DNA of 64,000 nucleotides from Acanthamoeba castellanii str. Neff. Its lineage: Eukaryota > Discosea > Longamoebia > Acanthamoebidae. The notes beneath the pieces were generated by a model that saw only the letters and a program-made list of their open reading frames with translations, was not told where the DNA came from and made no database searches. The stretch covers positions 71,099-135,098 of the forward strand of contig NW_004457712.1 in the NCBI RefSeq assembly GCF_000313135.1, written 5' to 3'. The first letter of the stretch is position 1, and every line of letters starts with the position of its first letter. A program made the position numbers and the translations under genes. This document shows, in pieces, positions 20,921 through 33,000 of the stretch.

Positions 20921-22751
20921 TCAAGGTGCGCCATGGCGGTGGAGGTGGTGAGGTGGTGGAAAGGGCGGCAGGGATTCGGGAGAGGGCCTGAGCGACGAAA
21001 AGAAAGAAGACGACGAGGTCGGACCTGATGAAGACGGCGACGGCCCGGAGGCCAAGCTCGGCGTGAGGGACTGGTAGTGGCATGGCAGGTTGCCCGCAGG
21101 CGAAGTTGAAGTGGGCGAAAGGTGATTAGGCTGCTGGAGCTGTTGGTGATGGCTGTTGTTGGGGTAGTGGGACAGCTGCTCGGCAGAGCCACAGTCCCGT
21201 GCACCGGTGACGCCAGAACCACCGCTCGTGTCATAAAGCAGACTGTCCACGTGCGAGCTCCAGCCGCTGGGCGCAGGCGCTCGTGCGGGCTCCTGCAGAG
21301 CCGTGGTGGGCCGAAGGTAGCCCGAGCCGAGGTGTTGATGATACGGCGACGGATAGGAGTGCGGAGGCGGCGAGGGAGCTCGTCGGTGCTGCAGAGGTGA
21401 TGAGATCGGGTGGAAGAGTGACGAGGAAGGGGCTGCCGACGGAGAGGCGGCCATCAGATAGGCCGAGGCCGACGATGATGGCGCGAACGAGCCGGGGTAG
21501 CCGCCGTGCATGGCGGAGGGATAGGGGTTGAAGGGAGGATGGTAGACCGGAAGTGGCGGGAGCGAAGTGGAGAGGTGGATGGGGCTCGGTGGCGGAGAGG
21601 GAGAGGCGCCGATGGTCGCCGCGCTTCCTCCCCCGGCCATGGAAGGCGATGCGAACGAAGGGGAGAGCGAAGAGGAAGACCCGGGCGACTGCGACGACAG
21701 CGCTGCGGGCCGAGAGAGGCTCATGGAAGACCCCAAGCTGTACCCGGGATAGCTGTCGAGCGCGCTGCCGCCGCCGCCGCCGGAGTGGTGGCCGGCCGAC
21801 GGGTAGTCCGGGGAGTCGGTCTGCCGCTGGCCGTCCGAGCTGTTGCTTTCGTCGTCGTCGCTCAGCGGTACCTGTCTGTGCAGCCAACGGTACGAGTGCT
21901 TCGTGGAACCTGTCAGCCACCGACCAACACGACAATCACCATAATAACACACAAACACACTCACTAGTAAGTGGGGTGATCACCCCGTCCCCTAGGCCAC
22001 CAACAACATTCGCCAATTGGCTGGGAACGTGCCGACGTTGAGGGGGAAGATCGAGCAGGAGTCGGCGTACCCCTGCGGCCGAGCCGATTGCACGTGATAC
22101 CTGGAAAGGCGACGTGCAAAATCTTGCCGAAGGTGGCGCGTGCCATCGCCGACTTGCCGTCCCTCGCACACATTTGCGCGTAGTCCTTGTAGACGTCCTC
22201 CTTGGGCGTGGACAGGCCCGAGTTGGGCACCACCCCGTACGTTTCCTGCAGCCTGCGGGTACCACACGACGTGCAAGTGAGTGCGCGTCCGAGTTCGTCC
22301 AAAGAAGAAAAAGAACGAAGAAACAAGAACGAAAGAGACAGGAAGCGAACAGCGATCACATGGGCATGTGCCACGGCATCTCCCTCCCGTGCAAATTTAT
22401 GTGAAGAGCATGTGTACGCGTGTATTAAGTCCGTTTTAATATTTGGTGAGGTGTGGGGGCATCTGTGGTGTGGCGGGTGTGGTCAGCGTACCAGAGGATG
22501 ACGGCCTGGCGCGTGTGGATGTTGGGGCTTTGCTGGGTGAAATCCCCGGTGTAGGTGGGCGTCCGTCTGCCACCGTGTCCGCTCGTGGTGGTTGTGGATG
22601 ATGCCGACACAGACAAAGAGGACGCACCTTTCCCCGTCGCTTTGGTGGTGCCACCACCTCCATTGCGTCCGCCACTCCCTCCCTTTCCTCTTCTTCGTCG
22701 GTCTGGGCTGCTCTCCGGGCTGTCCTCCCCACCCCCTCCTTCTCGATCCAT
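20921..22751 (-). CDS. RFX-type winged-helix transcription factor B
   Basis: Exons 22492-22751, 22071-22252 and 20921-21909 total 1431 nt, 476 aa. The ATG at 22751 starts a charged/Gly region (MDREGGGGEDSPE), then RQAVILWLQETYGVVPNSG, PKEDVYKDYAQMCARDGKSA, ARATFGKILHVAFPGITC and NRLGRRGSTKHSYRWLHRQ, a complete RFX domain at residues about 80-155. The rest (about 320 aa) is Ser/Pro/Tyr-rich and probably disordered. It resembles factor A in order of motifs, in TPKEDVY/LPKEDVY and in the intron splitting the Trp codon, so the pair is likely an old tandem duplication. The domain identity is firm; target genes are unknown. Confidence 0.88.
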
Positions 22752-23297
22752 CCCGGGATGGCTCTTCTAGCTTACGGCTGCCCTCTGGGGTGTGTTGCCG
22801 AGGTATTTTGCTCCTTCTCCGCCCGCCCGTGGTGCCGCCGCTAAAAGGCAAGTGCAAGAGAGGGCCGACCGAACAAGTGGCCACGGTGCGGGGGTGGGAG
22901 ACGAAATAGAAGGACTGGGCGTTCGTTCGTGGCCCTCCCTCTTCCTCGCTGGTGCTCCCTAGCTGCGTTCCGGATGCCGTGTGTTTCCTGGGTGCCTCCA
23001 TCTGCACAATTTGCTGGCCACGTGCGTTCTCCACCGACACCTGTCACCTGTCACGCATTCCTCAAAATCCTGCCAACGAAGGAGAACGGGACACTTCTCT
23101 GTTCTGCCGGAAGGTCGGTGGTGTTCGCCGCGGTCGCAGTGGGGAGGGGAGGGGGGGCACTGACACTGACGGCAGCCCCAGGGGAGGGGGGGGGGGCACT
23201 GACACTGACGGCCACGTGTGGGGGCAGTGCTGGTTTTGGTACGGAGCACATCACTTTTGCCCAATTCGGGGGGAGGAGCTCAAATTGTTGACAGCGA
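22752..23297. other. Intergenic region between RFX B and RNF10
   Basis: About 545 bases. Several G-runs occur (for example near 23148-23156 and 23184-23192), along with a repeated block containing GGGGCACTGACACTGACGGC (at about 23155 and 23193). No gene is supported. Confidence 0.5.
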
Positions 23298-26200
23298 TCA
23301 CAACCGCCGGCTGTTGGCATTGGAGAAGAGGAGGACCTTCTTCTTGTCCTTGGACTTGGCGCCGCTGGCTCCGTTGGCGCCCTTCTTGCCCTTGCCCTGG
23401 CTGCTGGCCGCGGCCTCGAACGTGGGGAAGGCCTCGTCCTTCCAGCCCGACCACACGGCATTGCTGGCTACCTGGGAGAACGTCGGTGTGCCGGACTGCA
23501 CACGGAAGAGATCATCAACAACCAGCGATCACAATCGTTGCACGCCAGAAGACACCAGACCAAGCGAATCGATAATGACGATCTAAATAGACGCCAAGCG
23601 TGCTGCTCTCGCAGGTGGCGTACCTTCGCTGGCTTGGGCGCTGGTGCCGGCCGACTGCTGGATGAGGACATTCCCGCCGTTGCGGTGGTGAGCTGTTTCT
23701 TGGCCCACGCTCCTTGCAAACCTAACGAAAGACGGCAACAACGATGAGAGGAGGTCGGTTGGCTGAGCGGACATTGCGACGGCTGGGGAGGATACCGCTG
23801 GAGGGTGATTCTGAGGGCGAGGAGTCCAATGCGGCGGATGACGGGGTAGTCGGGATGCTCACCGCCGGAGTCCCCGCGCCAGCCTGTGCGGCTTGTGCCT
23901 CGGCCATTCGCTTGCTTTCCTCGATAGCGGCCGCCAGAAGTGGGTCGTCGGCAACCGGCACCGGCTGTGGGACTGCTGGCGTCGGCTTCGCCTGGTCGCT
24001 CGAACTGTTGCCACGCTCTCGCTTCAGCTGCGCGCGCTTAGTCTCGCGGAACTTGAACTCGTCGGCGAACGAGGCCACCGTCTTGTTGGACACCAACTGG
24101 CCCAGCTCGATCTCGCAGAACTGGAACTGCGTCGAAAGAGGCAGATGGCCCACGATCATCTTCCTCCTCTTCCTGCACAGCACCCAGCGCCCACCCGTCA
24201 GCATTGGTTCAGCCAACAAAGTTCTCTCATTACACGTGAAACGAACCTCATCTTTTCGTTTTGTGTGATCTCCTCGAGCTGCAGAACCTTGGCCTCGACG
24301 GTTGGCGGCAGCTTGTCGAAGCTGCCGCCCGCTTCCTTGTGAAGACACCGGAAGTTGAGCGGGTGCATGAAGATGTTCTGCCCATCGCTGGCCTGGTAGA
24401 AGTAATAAATATCCGGCGACGAAGTGACTGCCGACCCGCCTTCAACGTCGACTTCGCATTTCTCGGCCCCGTGCCCGCTCTCTTCTTCAATGTCAGCCTC
24501 TTCCTCGTCGTGCTCGGCTTCGGACCCGCTCGTTGGTCGGCTCCCTCGGCTCTTACTCTTTTCCTAATACTGGGTGGTGAGCAAAAGCTTGGGCGCAGAA
24601 GGCTCGGAGGAAGCAAGTGATGGGTACCTTTTCTTCGGGCTCGTCTTCACTTTCCGGAGCACCGACGGGCTTGCTCCTTTCCTGCGATGCCTTAAGTTCC
24701 TGTATCGGAGCAATTGAAGGGAGTTGTGTCAGATTACTCGCAGTGAAAAACTAAGTGTAAATGCAAGTTAGTGACAGCTACTACCTTGGCGGAACGCTTG
24801 GCCTCCAGCTTCTTGGAGTTGAACGTCTCGCGCCTCTCCTGCAATGAGCAGAGTGCGTGTTCGATATAGGGCACCGGTTCGTAGTCCTGCAAAGCGCGCG
24901 ACTGGGCAAGGACCTCGTTGAGGTCCTGCTGTTCCTTGTCAAGGATGGGCGTGATGTCTTCGACAAGCACGAGACGACTAAAGTTCGAATCTCGGTCGTC
25001 GTGATGCAGCAGCGCTTCCATCGGCCTCCAGTGTGCCGAAGGCAGCGCCACCTTGAGTTGTGGGAAAGGTGGAGGACGAGTCAATGAAATGCGTCGGATG
25101 ATAAGCGGCAGAGAACCCGTGTGCAATGGAAGGCTGCGGTACCGTGCAGTCCTTGTGTCGCCTCATCAGGGTGAACTTGATGGAATCGCCTTCGTGATAC
25201 TCCGGCACCAGTTCGATAGATGTGCTCTTGAGGCGCTTCGTCGACACCGAATCGAAGCAAATGGGGCACTTTCGCCAGCCCTTCTGTGCCATGCCGAGGT
25301 AGCGGTTGATGCAGCTCCAACAGTAGATGTGGCCACACTTGGTCATTTTCCTGCTCAGCGGACGCAGAGAGGGGACCGTTAGGCAGGTCTGTGCACAACG
25401 GTGCACAATGTTGGAGCTCGTACGGGGCCATTGGAGCGTCCAGGCAGATGGGGCAATTGTAGGGCACGGGAGTTTGAAGCACGATCTGCTCAATTTCTGC
25501 AGGTAGTAGAGTGCTGGTTAGTTGGGCACTGTGACGAAGGTTTGCATGGCTAATGCACGGAGGTCACTCACCGTCCCAATCCACCAACTGGTCGGTCTCG
25601 TAGAGATGACGCACGTAGTCACCACCCGCATTCACAACGAAGCGATAGCTGTCAAGTCACAAGAGGACCGTCAGTACACGCGTGCCCAAAGCTCGGTCTG
25701 CGAGGCAGAAATGCGTACTTAGCCTGCAAAAAGCGCTCCTTCTTGAACTCGACCACGGGCGTGCGCCGTCTGGCAGGCGCCGACCAATCGTGGACAGGCC
25801 GCTCGTAGGTAAAGTTGAGCAAATAGTTGGCGGGCACTCTGAACTGATCCGACCGCGACATCTTCCGCTTCTCCTTCTTGTCGCGACGCCGCGGTTCGGC
25901 CGGCACCTGCGCACAAAAGACCAGAGGGGAATCGGCTTAGGGAAACTATCGGTCAATAACCACAGCCTTGGGTGACCAGGGCAGTACCTCGTGCGGCAGA
26001 GGGAAGGCAGAGAGTGCAGGCGCCGATGCAGAGAGGCTGACAGCTGGAGCTGCAGGAACAGTTGACCCTGGGGAGGGCCTGAACGAAGGCGCGTTGACGT
26101 TGAAGCGGTGCTGCGCAGATCCGCCCCCACCTCTCGGGGCAGACGAGGGAGGCGGTGCAGAGTGGCCATCGTAGAGATACTCTGACTCTGACCCCGACGA

Positions 26201-26482
26201 GGGCGAAAAGTCACCTTCGTAGAAGAAGTCGGCCCCTCCTGCCCCACGCGCTTCGGCCTTCCTCGATCCGCCTCCTCCTCGAGCGCCACCGCCCCCTCTA
26301 AACTGGCGGCCGCGTCCTGCAGGACCGCTGACGTTGCCGTTGCTGTTGCGCTGTCCGCCTCCCCTCCTCGACGCGCCATTTGACGATGAGGATGGAGTGC
26401 GCCTGGCGCGAGGACCAGCGCGATTGCCGTCGGTTATGCTTCCATTACCGGTTCGGTCCAACGTCCTCTCAATCTCGGCCAT
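23298..26482 (-). CDS. RNF10: RNF10-type RING-finger E3 ubiquitin ligase
   Basis: Eleven exons (25988-26482, 25719-25906, 25572-25648, 25424-25496, 25143-25350, 24785-25051, 24628-24699, 24247-24563, 23796-24172, 23624-23721, 23298-23495) total 2370 nt, 789 aa. The N-terminus is disordered and RGG-like. Then come FRVPANYLLNFTYERP, FLQANYRFVVNAGGDYVRHL, and the C3HC4 RING: NCPICLDAPMAP, KMTKCGHIYCWSCINRYL, WRKCPICFDSV. RNF10-specific blocks follow: TVALPSAHWRPM, SPDIYYFYQASDGQNIFMHP, LNFRCLHKE and HLPLSTQFQFCEIELGQLV. The mammalian relative ubiquitinates 40S ribosomal proteins (uS3/uS5) on stalled ribosomes; the same role here is inferred. Donors are mostly GTAC. Confidence 0.92.
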
Positions 26483-27025
26483 TCTCTTCCTCTCTTGCTC
26501 TCGACTTGCAGGGTGTTTCTCGATCAAAAATTGGCAAAAGGTGCGTATCACCCCTTTCTCGCCTTTGTACAGATGCTATGGACAGATAACGATTTGAACT
26601 CGTGCAGACGAGAGGCAAAGGGAGAGTAGGATCCTGGCCGAGAGGGCAGCGCTGTAGATGACTGGAGTGAGCTTGCTGTAGCCGCAGAAATGCGGCACCA
26701 CGATCTTGATGGAGATGGCAGCAAACGAAAAAAACAAGAAATCAGCCCAAAATCGAGAAACTTGACAGTGTCGACAAAGGAAAATCAGGAGAAGCTGCAA
26801 TTGCTCGCATTCCACACAGATTTCTGTAGACATCCGGGTTTCTTCTTCCGATGTGGCTGTAATCCAAAATCTTGTTCCCTCCGATCCTCGTTCCTCCGGC
26901 TGCATCTGTTCCCTTAGCCGCGGCCATCCCTCGCTCTTGTGATCGACTCGTTACTGAGAGCTTCCACGATTCTCGCTTCGTGCAGCTCAAATCACATCGC
27001 TGAATCTTCAAATTAATCAGGCAAA
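26483..27025. promoter_or_regulatory. Divergent region between RNF10 and UTP10
   Basis: About 540 bases between two outward-facing starts. It should contain both promoters. Part of it is covered by a doubtful small ORF (listed separately). Confidence 0.5.
26576..26833 (-). CDS. Doubtful small hydrophobic ORF
   Basis: An 85-codon minus-strand frame starts at the ATG at 26833. It is hydrophobic in the second half (SFAAISIKIVVPHFCGYSK, then LTPVIYSAALSARILLSLCL). The segment at 26590-26700 has the GC-rich third positions typical of exons here, while the first half looks like noncoding, T-rich DNA. It could be a small membrane protein, an untranslated exon of RNF10, or chance. No family was recognised. 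Confidence 0.2.
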   Translation of the reverse strand: MSTEICVECEQLQLLLIFLCRHCQVSRFWADFLFFSFAAISIKIVVPHFCGYSKLTPVIYSAALSARILLSLCLSSARVQIVICP

Positions 27026-30000
27026 ATGGCATCAATTTTGCAGCTACAGCTGAATCAGAGGAGGCAAGGACCACTTGTGGTTCCGGACAAGAGCCTCCCC
27101 GCCAAGGCCTCGCTCCTCTTCGACCAGGCCAAGGCCGAACATCTCGATCTTGAGACCATCCTCAACATCGGAACAAATGGATTGATGGAGCTGCGCAAGT
27201 ACGACGAGCGATTCGCCGCGTTCGAGGACACTCTCTTCAATCCGGCGTCCGTGTCGCTCGCCCGACCGCAGATGTCCAAGGAGGCGATTCAGAAGCTTGA
27301 TAAGTCCGTCGAGCAGTTCCTCATGCTTCTTTCGCCCTATTTTCTCCTCAAGCCCGCCCACAAGGCCATCGAGTGGCTGCTTCGCCGTTACCAGTACGTA
27401 CTCTGCTTTATGCTGCTTTATTCTCCTTTATTAATATAATAACTCTAAAAATATAATGTAAATCAATCCAACTCATGGATTCTTTGCTGTACAGAATCAA
27501 TGTGCACAACGTGACGTCGGTTATCAAGTGCATCCTGCCCTACCACGAAACGGCCCTGTTCGTGCGCGTGGTGCGGCTGTGCAAGCTGAACGAAGAGTGG
27601 CTCTTCCTGCACAACGTGAAGAAGACCAAGACCAAGATGGATCGCGCCACTCTCGTGCAGAACTGTCTCAAGGACACCCACCTCCTGAACTTCATCTGCG
27701 AGCTTGTGGTACGTGTTCCCTCTCTCAGGAATCGTAGGGGCTTGCACCCAGGACCGAAGCTGACTTTGTGCTGGCGCTTGCTCGCTACTCTCCAGTCTAA
27801 GGCCGCTCCGCAGCAGGAAGCCAAGTCGCAGCAGGTGTCGGAAGTCCATCTGACTCTCTACGTGGCGACCGTTCTCGAAGCGATCGCGCGTACTGCCAAG
27901 GTCACCGACGATTTCTTGCACGTCCTCCTGCCTCACATCCTTACGGGTACCGTCACTTCCTCCTTGCGATACTGACCTGCGTCTGCAAGTGCGGCGATCC
28001 TACTTGATCTCATGTCCACCCCATCGAATGCAGGTCTCAAGGCACAGAACCACCGCAACTTCCAAATGGCCACCTACATGATTGTGGCGCAGCTGTCGAC
28101 GAGAACCGTTCTCGCTCCCAAGCTGCTCTCCACCCTCGTCAAGGCTATCGCCAAGTATGCCACCGAAGGTACACTCAGGACGCCGCACTACGCCGTGTTT
28201 CTGCTGGTGCACATTTCTAACAAGACATCGACACCAGGCACTCAGCTGGACGCGCTCACGGCTCTGGTCTACCTGGCTCAGACGCAGACAATTGAGTCCC
28301 TTGACAGCGCTCTGCAGCCCCTGCTGGCCTTCCGCTCTCTGCCGCTCTTGCTGGCCGATCTCTCGCTGAAGTTTGACACCTCCAATTTCCTTCGTCTCTT
28401 CCTCACCGGCCTTCTGTCGCACTGGTAAGTCTCCTACATAGTTGGCACGATCTACAGCATGGTCACAAATTGACTCTTGTAATCTTGTGCAGCACCGCTT
28501 CGGACGATGCCCATCTGGAGGTCTTCAAGCAGGTCCTGCAGTATGTTGCTCTGGAGAACTTTGTTCCGGAGATGATTACGATGCTGCTCGACACCTACGT
28601 TTCTTCCTGCCGCGACTCGAACCTGACCAGCGAGGAGACTGGTATGCTTGAGCTCGTTCGTTGTTCCATCTCTTAGAGATCTGCGTGTGACACGTTAGCT
28701 CCACTCGCGATTGCAGGCAACAGCATCAAGCGGTATCTGCATCTGATCGATGCAAGGTATCCCTCGCAACTCGACACCGGCCTTAACACCGCGCTCCAGT
28801 CACTTCGTGCGGCAAGCAACTCCGAAGGCAAGCGCTCGAGGCGCAAGAGGCGCAACTCGGCCTCCAAGAGGGCCGAGAACGGCGACGCGATGGACGAAAC
28901 CGCCAACGACAAGCCGGTAGAGGAGCAGGTCCTCGATTTCATCTCCCTCACATTCCGAGTACGTTGCTCGCCCGCCCCGTGCGCACTGACTTGGCTGGGC
29001 CAACTTCAAACTCACTCTGTTGTCGCGTTGCTGTCTTAGGGCACATCGCACCAGATGCTCGAGGAGTGCTCCACCACGCTGTTCCTGGCTCTGCAGCATC
29101 CCGAGCAGCAGATCCGTCTTCTGGCGGTCAAGAAGGTCGTGGCGCAGCTCGTCAACGGCAACGTGGACGACGAGCAGTTCGACGAGTTCATCAAGGATGC
29201 CCTGCTCGAACGGCTGGTGGACGACTCGCCCCAGGTGGTGTGGCACGTGTTCAAGATCTACGACATCCTTCTCGATAAGATCGAGCCCGAAGCGCTCTTT
29301 AAGCAGCTAAGCAACATCATCACCAGTATGTCCAACCCCTCCCCCCGCGCGCATGGCCGTGCCTAGCTATGTACTTACAATGTCTATGCTCGTTCAACAG
29401 GTCAGAACTTCAGGGCTGACCTCAAGACCAAGGCCCTTGAGACCCTTACCGGCAGCTTCCTGAAGAAGAATCCCTCCTACATGCGCGTTGTGCAGTCTCT
29501 CCTGTTCGACTCGCTGCTGGCGCAGGGCCGCAAGGACAACCTCAGGTTCTTCGCCGACGCCATCAACATCGCCGCGAAGCTCGCCTCGGAGCACAAGGGC
29601 ACTATCTTCGCGGGCATCTCAGCTGCCGCCGAGAGCGTCGATGCTCCCGCTCCGAGCAAAGACAAGGATGATGCTACAACTGAGGCCAAGGAGTCCCCGG
29701 AGAGCAAGAGGAAGTGGGTCGATGGTGCAATCAAGGTTCGCCTTCCCTCCACCTCGCTCGATGCCAGGCGGCCCTTCCCCCGCTAATGCTGTTCGGTGAC
29801 CCCGTTAGGGTAACGTGTTGGTGATCAACGCGCTGGCCAAGAACGTGCACTCCAACCCTGCGACCTTCTGCCCGCTGCTCACGTCGTTTGTCGACAACGA
29901 TCAGGTACGCCCCCGTGTCCTAGTCTGGTCTGACTTGCATTTACTGACCATACTCCCATGCGTGTGTGCTCGGTTCAAACAGGGCAAGCTCCTCACGTTG

Positions 30001-33000
30001 CTTGTTCTCAACAAGGCCCTCGCCCTCGACAGGAAGGATGGCCAGGGCAAGAAGAGGAACCCGATCCGCGAGACGCTGTTCAAGGTCCTGCAGGACCACT
30101 GCTCGCTGTCCGATTTGCTCTCCGGCAACGGCATCACCTACCAGGAGGCCAGCAAGTTCACTCAGGACCTCTCCGCCACTCTCGAGTCGGTACGGCACAC
30201 AGAGCGATGTGAGCGTGCGAGCGCTTACCACAACCGCTTCGCTTACTCTCTTTCTGTTTCACTTCACTTGAATCGCCAGGGCGTTCCTTCACGTGAGCTG
30301 TTCGAGCACTTCCTGTTGGCGGTGAGGCCTTACTTCTACCCCGTGGGCAAGCCCGAAGAGGAGAAGAGGCAGGCCGAGCACGCGCTCTACCTGTTTTGCC
30401 TTCACAACATCACCGACTCCTTCGCGCCGAAGCCCACCGACAATGAGGTGAACCTCCTCCCCCCCGCAACCCCACTCCTCTTTCACTACAGTGCGAGGCA
30501 AAGATGATGCTAGCGATTTCGACTACACAGGGTCGTAAGGGAAGCAATTCCCTTATGGCCACTGCCGACAACCTCATGACTTTACTCTGATTTGCCTTTC
30601 TATTATTATCGCTCGTGCTGGTGGCTGCAAGAGTGATTTGCATGTGCTGACCCTCGTCTCCGTTTAACACACATACAAACAGTTCTCGCTGATTCGGGAG
30701 CTCTTCATTCTGTTCATTTCGTCGCCTTCGTTCGACCTGTTCGCTCCGCACATCAAGGTCCTGGCCTCGCGCATCTCCGCCGTGACTTCGCTGCCGCTCT
30801 TCCTCTCCTCCTTCCTTGCCGATCGCGGTACGTGCCTTCAATCATCCACGCCCACCCCCGCTTTTGCCTGACTGGGTTCTCGTTTCCGCCACTTGCAGAG
30901 GACAAGGTGTTGTTCGAGGACCATCCGCTGCTGGTGCAGACGAGGTGCATCAAGCTGCTCAACACGTATCTGATGGCGTTCCTCCCGGCGTCCACCGGCA
31001 AGGACAATGCCGCGGATGCTGGCACCGGCCAGATGGACCTCGAAGCCGACAAGAATAAGAAGAAGAAGAACAAGAAGGCCGCCATCGGTGCGGAGCACAT
31101 GAAGGCACTGAAGGACCGCGAGCCGGAGCTGCACGAGACTCTCGTGCGCTTCTTCGTCGGCCTCGAGAACGACGACAAGGAGATCCGCGTGTCGAGCTTC
31201 TTCGCGCTGTCGACCCTCACCACCCTGTTCTCCTGCCTGTCCGCCACCTCGGCCACCTCCAAGCTGCTGGCCAAGTTCCTCCACACGATCGCCACCCGCA
31301 AGGCCGACTTCATCCACGACAAGACCTTCCTGCGCAAGCTCTTCGGCCGCCTGCTGAGCGAGGAAACTGCCGCCGCCTCTGCCGAGGAGAAGAAGGACGT
31401 GCACCACATCCTGGCCGATAGCTTCACCGCCGAGGAGAAGGCTTCGCTCCGCGCTTTCGTGTTCGGCTTCGTGCTCCCGCGGGAGAAGACGCCCAAGTAT
31501 CTGCGCCTCTTCCTGCTGCACCTGCTGCGCGACGTGGCCGCGCCCGAGCTGGTCGCCATCTCGCACGACATCGTCCACGACTCGATGACCAAGCTCGCCA
31601 AGGGCCAGGCCCTCAGCTACTTCGATGCCAACCTCCTCCAGGTGGTCCTCACCTCCTCGCTCAAGCCGACAACCGTCGCCACGTTCAACCGCTGCGAGGG
31701 AGCCAAGGAGAGCAAGGGCGAGCTGCGCGAGGGCACCAAGTACCTGGCCGCCTTCCTCGAGGCGCTCAAGTCGCCCGCGTCGATCACCTTCAGCGACAGC
31801 GACCAGATCACGCAGCGCACCGAGTTCCTCGTGGACTACGTCTCGCCGCGACTCTGCATCCTCAAGAGCCTCGTCGAAACCAACGGCTTCCACTTCATGG
31901 CCGGCCTCTCGCTCGCCAACAAGAAGGTGCTCTTCATGCAGTTCATCGAGATCCTCCTCGAGTCGTCCTACATCCCGGTGTCGCCCAGCGCCGAAGCCGC
32001 TCAGGCCGACGAGGGCAAGAAGCTGAAGGACATCGATATCAACGTGGTGGATACGAGCAAGACCATCATCAAGTCGATCATCCGCGCAATGAACCTCTCG
32101 TCCGATCTCATCCTCCGGTGTCTGCAGGAGCAGATCACCATCGCGCGCAACAGGACCAAGTCCAGCCAGCGCAAGGAGACCAAGACGGCCGGTGCCGACA
32201 ACGCGAGCGCGGTCGGCAAGAAGTCCAAGTCCCGGCGCACGGCCGACGAGGATGAAGACGGCGAGGAGGAGGAGGAGGCCGAACAAGCGTCAGCCAAGAG
32301 GGCGCGCGTGTGTACCACCAAGGAGCAGGAGCAGGAGGCCGAGAACGAGAAGGTCGCCGCGGCCAAGTCTGCCGAGGAGAGGAAGAAGGAGCTGCTCGTG
32401 ATGCAGCGCCTCAACCTCATCCTGGAGATCATCCTCTCGCAGGTCCCCTTCGTCCAGGACAAGCCCGTCCTGCTCCAGCCCCTCGCCACCCTGCTCGACA
32501 TCCTTGTTCAGGGCCAGAAGAGGGAGGCCTCGCCCGAGGAAGGTATGCCTGCCGCGCCCATTGGTGTGAAGCAGCTGTTGGTATCTGAGCCTCGCTCATT
32601 GCATTGTGTGTGCGCCTCGCGTGCGCAGAGGACAACGAGTACACGAAGCAGCTCATCCTGTCGTGCCTGGAGAGCATCACGCAGCACATTTACGTCGATT
32701 TGCACCCCAAGGCCCAGCAGGATGCGATGGACACCGAGGAGCGAACGGCTGCGACCACCAAGAAGGCGCAGACCATCGAAAAGCAGTACAAGGGCGCACC
32801 GGAGACCATTGTCCAGTGCATCCGAGGTGCGTCAGACCCGCCTTGGCCGTTGCTTCTTCCGCGTTCTTGTCCGCCGCTAATGCGACTTTTTTCCGGCTCC
32901 AGTTACCAGCAACACCCGCACGCAGAACAAGGCCCTCCTTGCTCTCGGCGCTGTGGCCACGCTCTACCCGGACCTGGTGCTGCGTCACGTGATGCCCGTG

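Noticed and set aside
30838..32286. A 482-codon minus-strand frame opposite UTP10
   Set aside because: It is the antisense shadow of a GC-rich exon. The plus strand has clear HEAT-repeat content and no family match appears on the minus strand.
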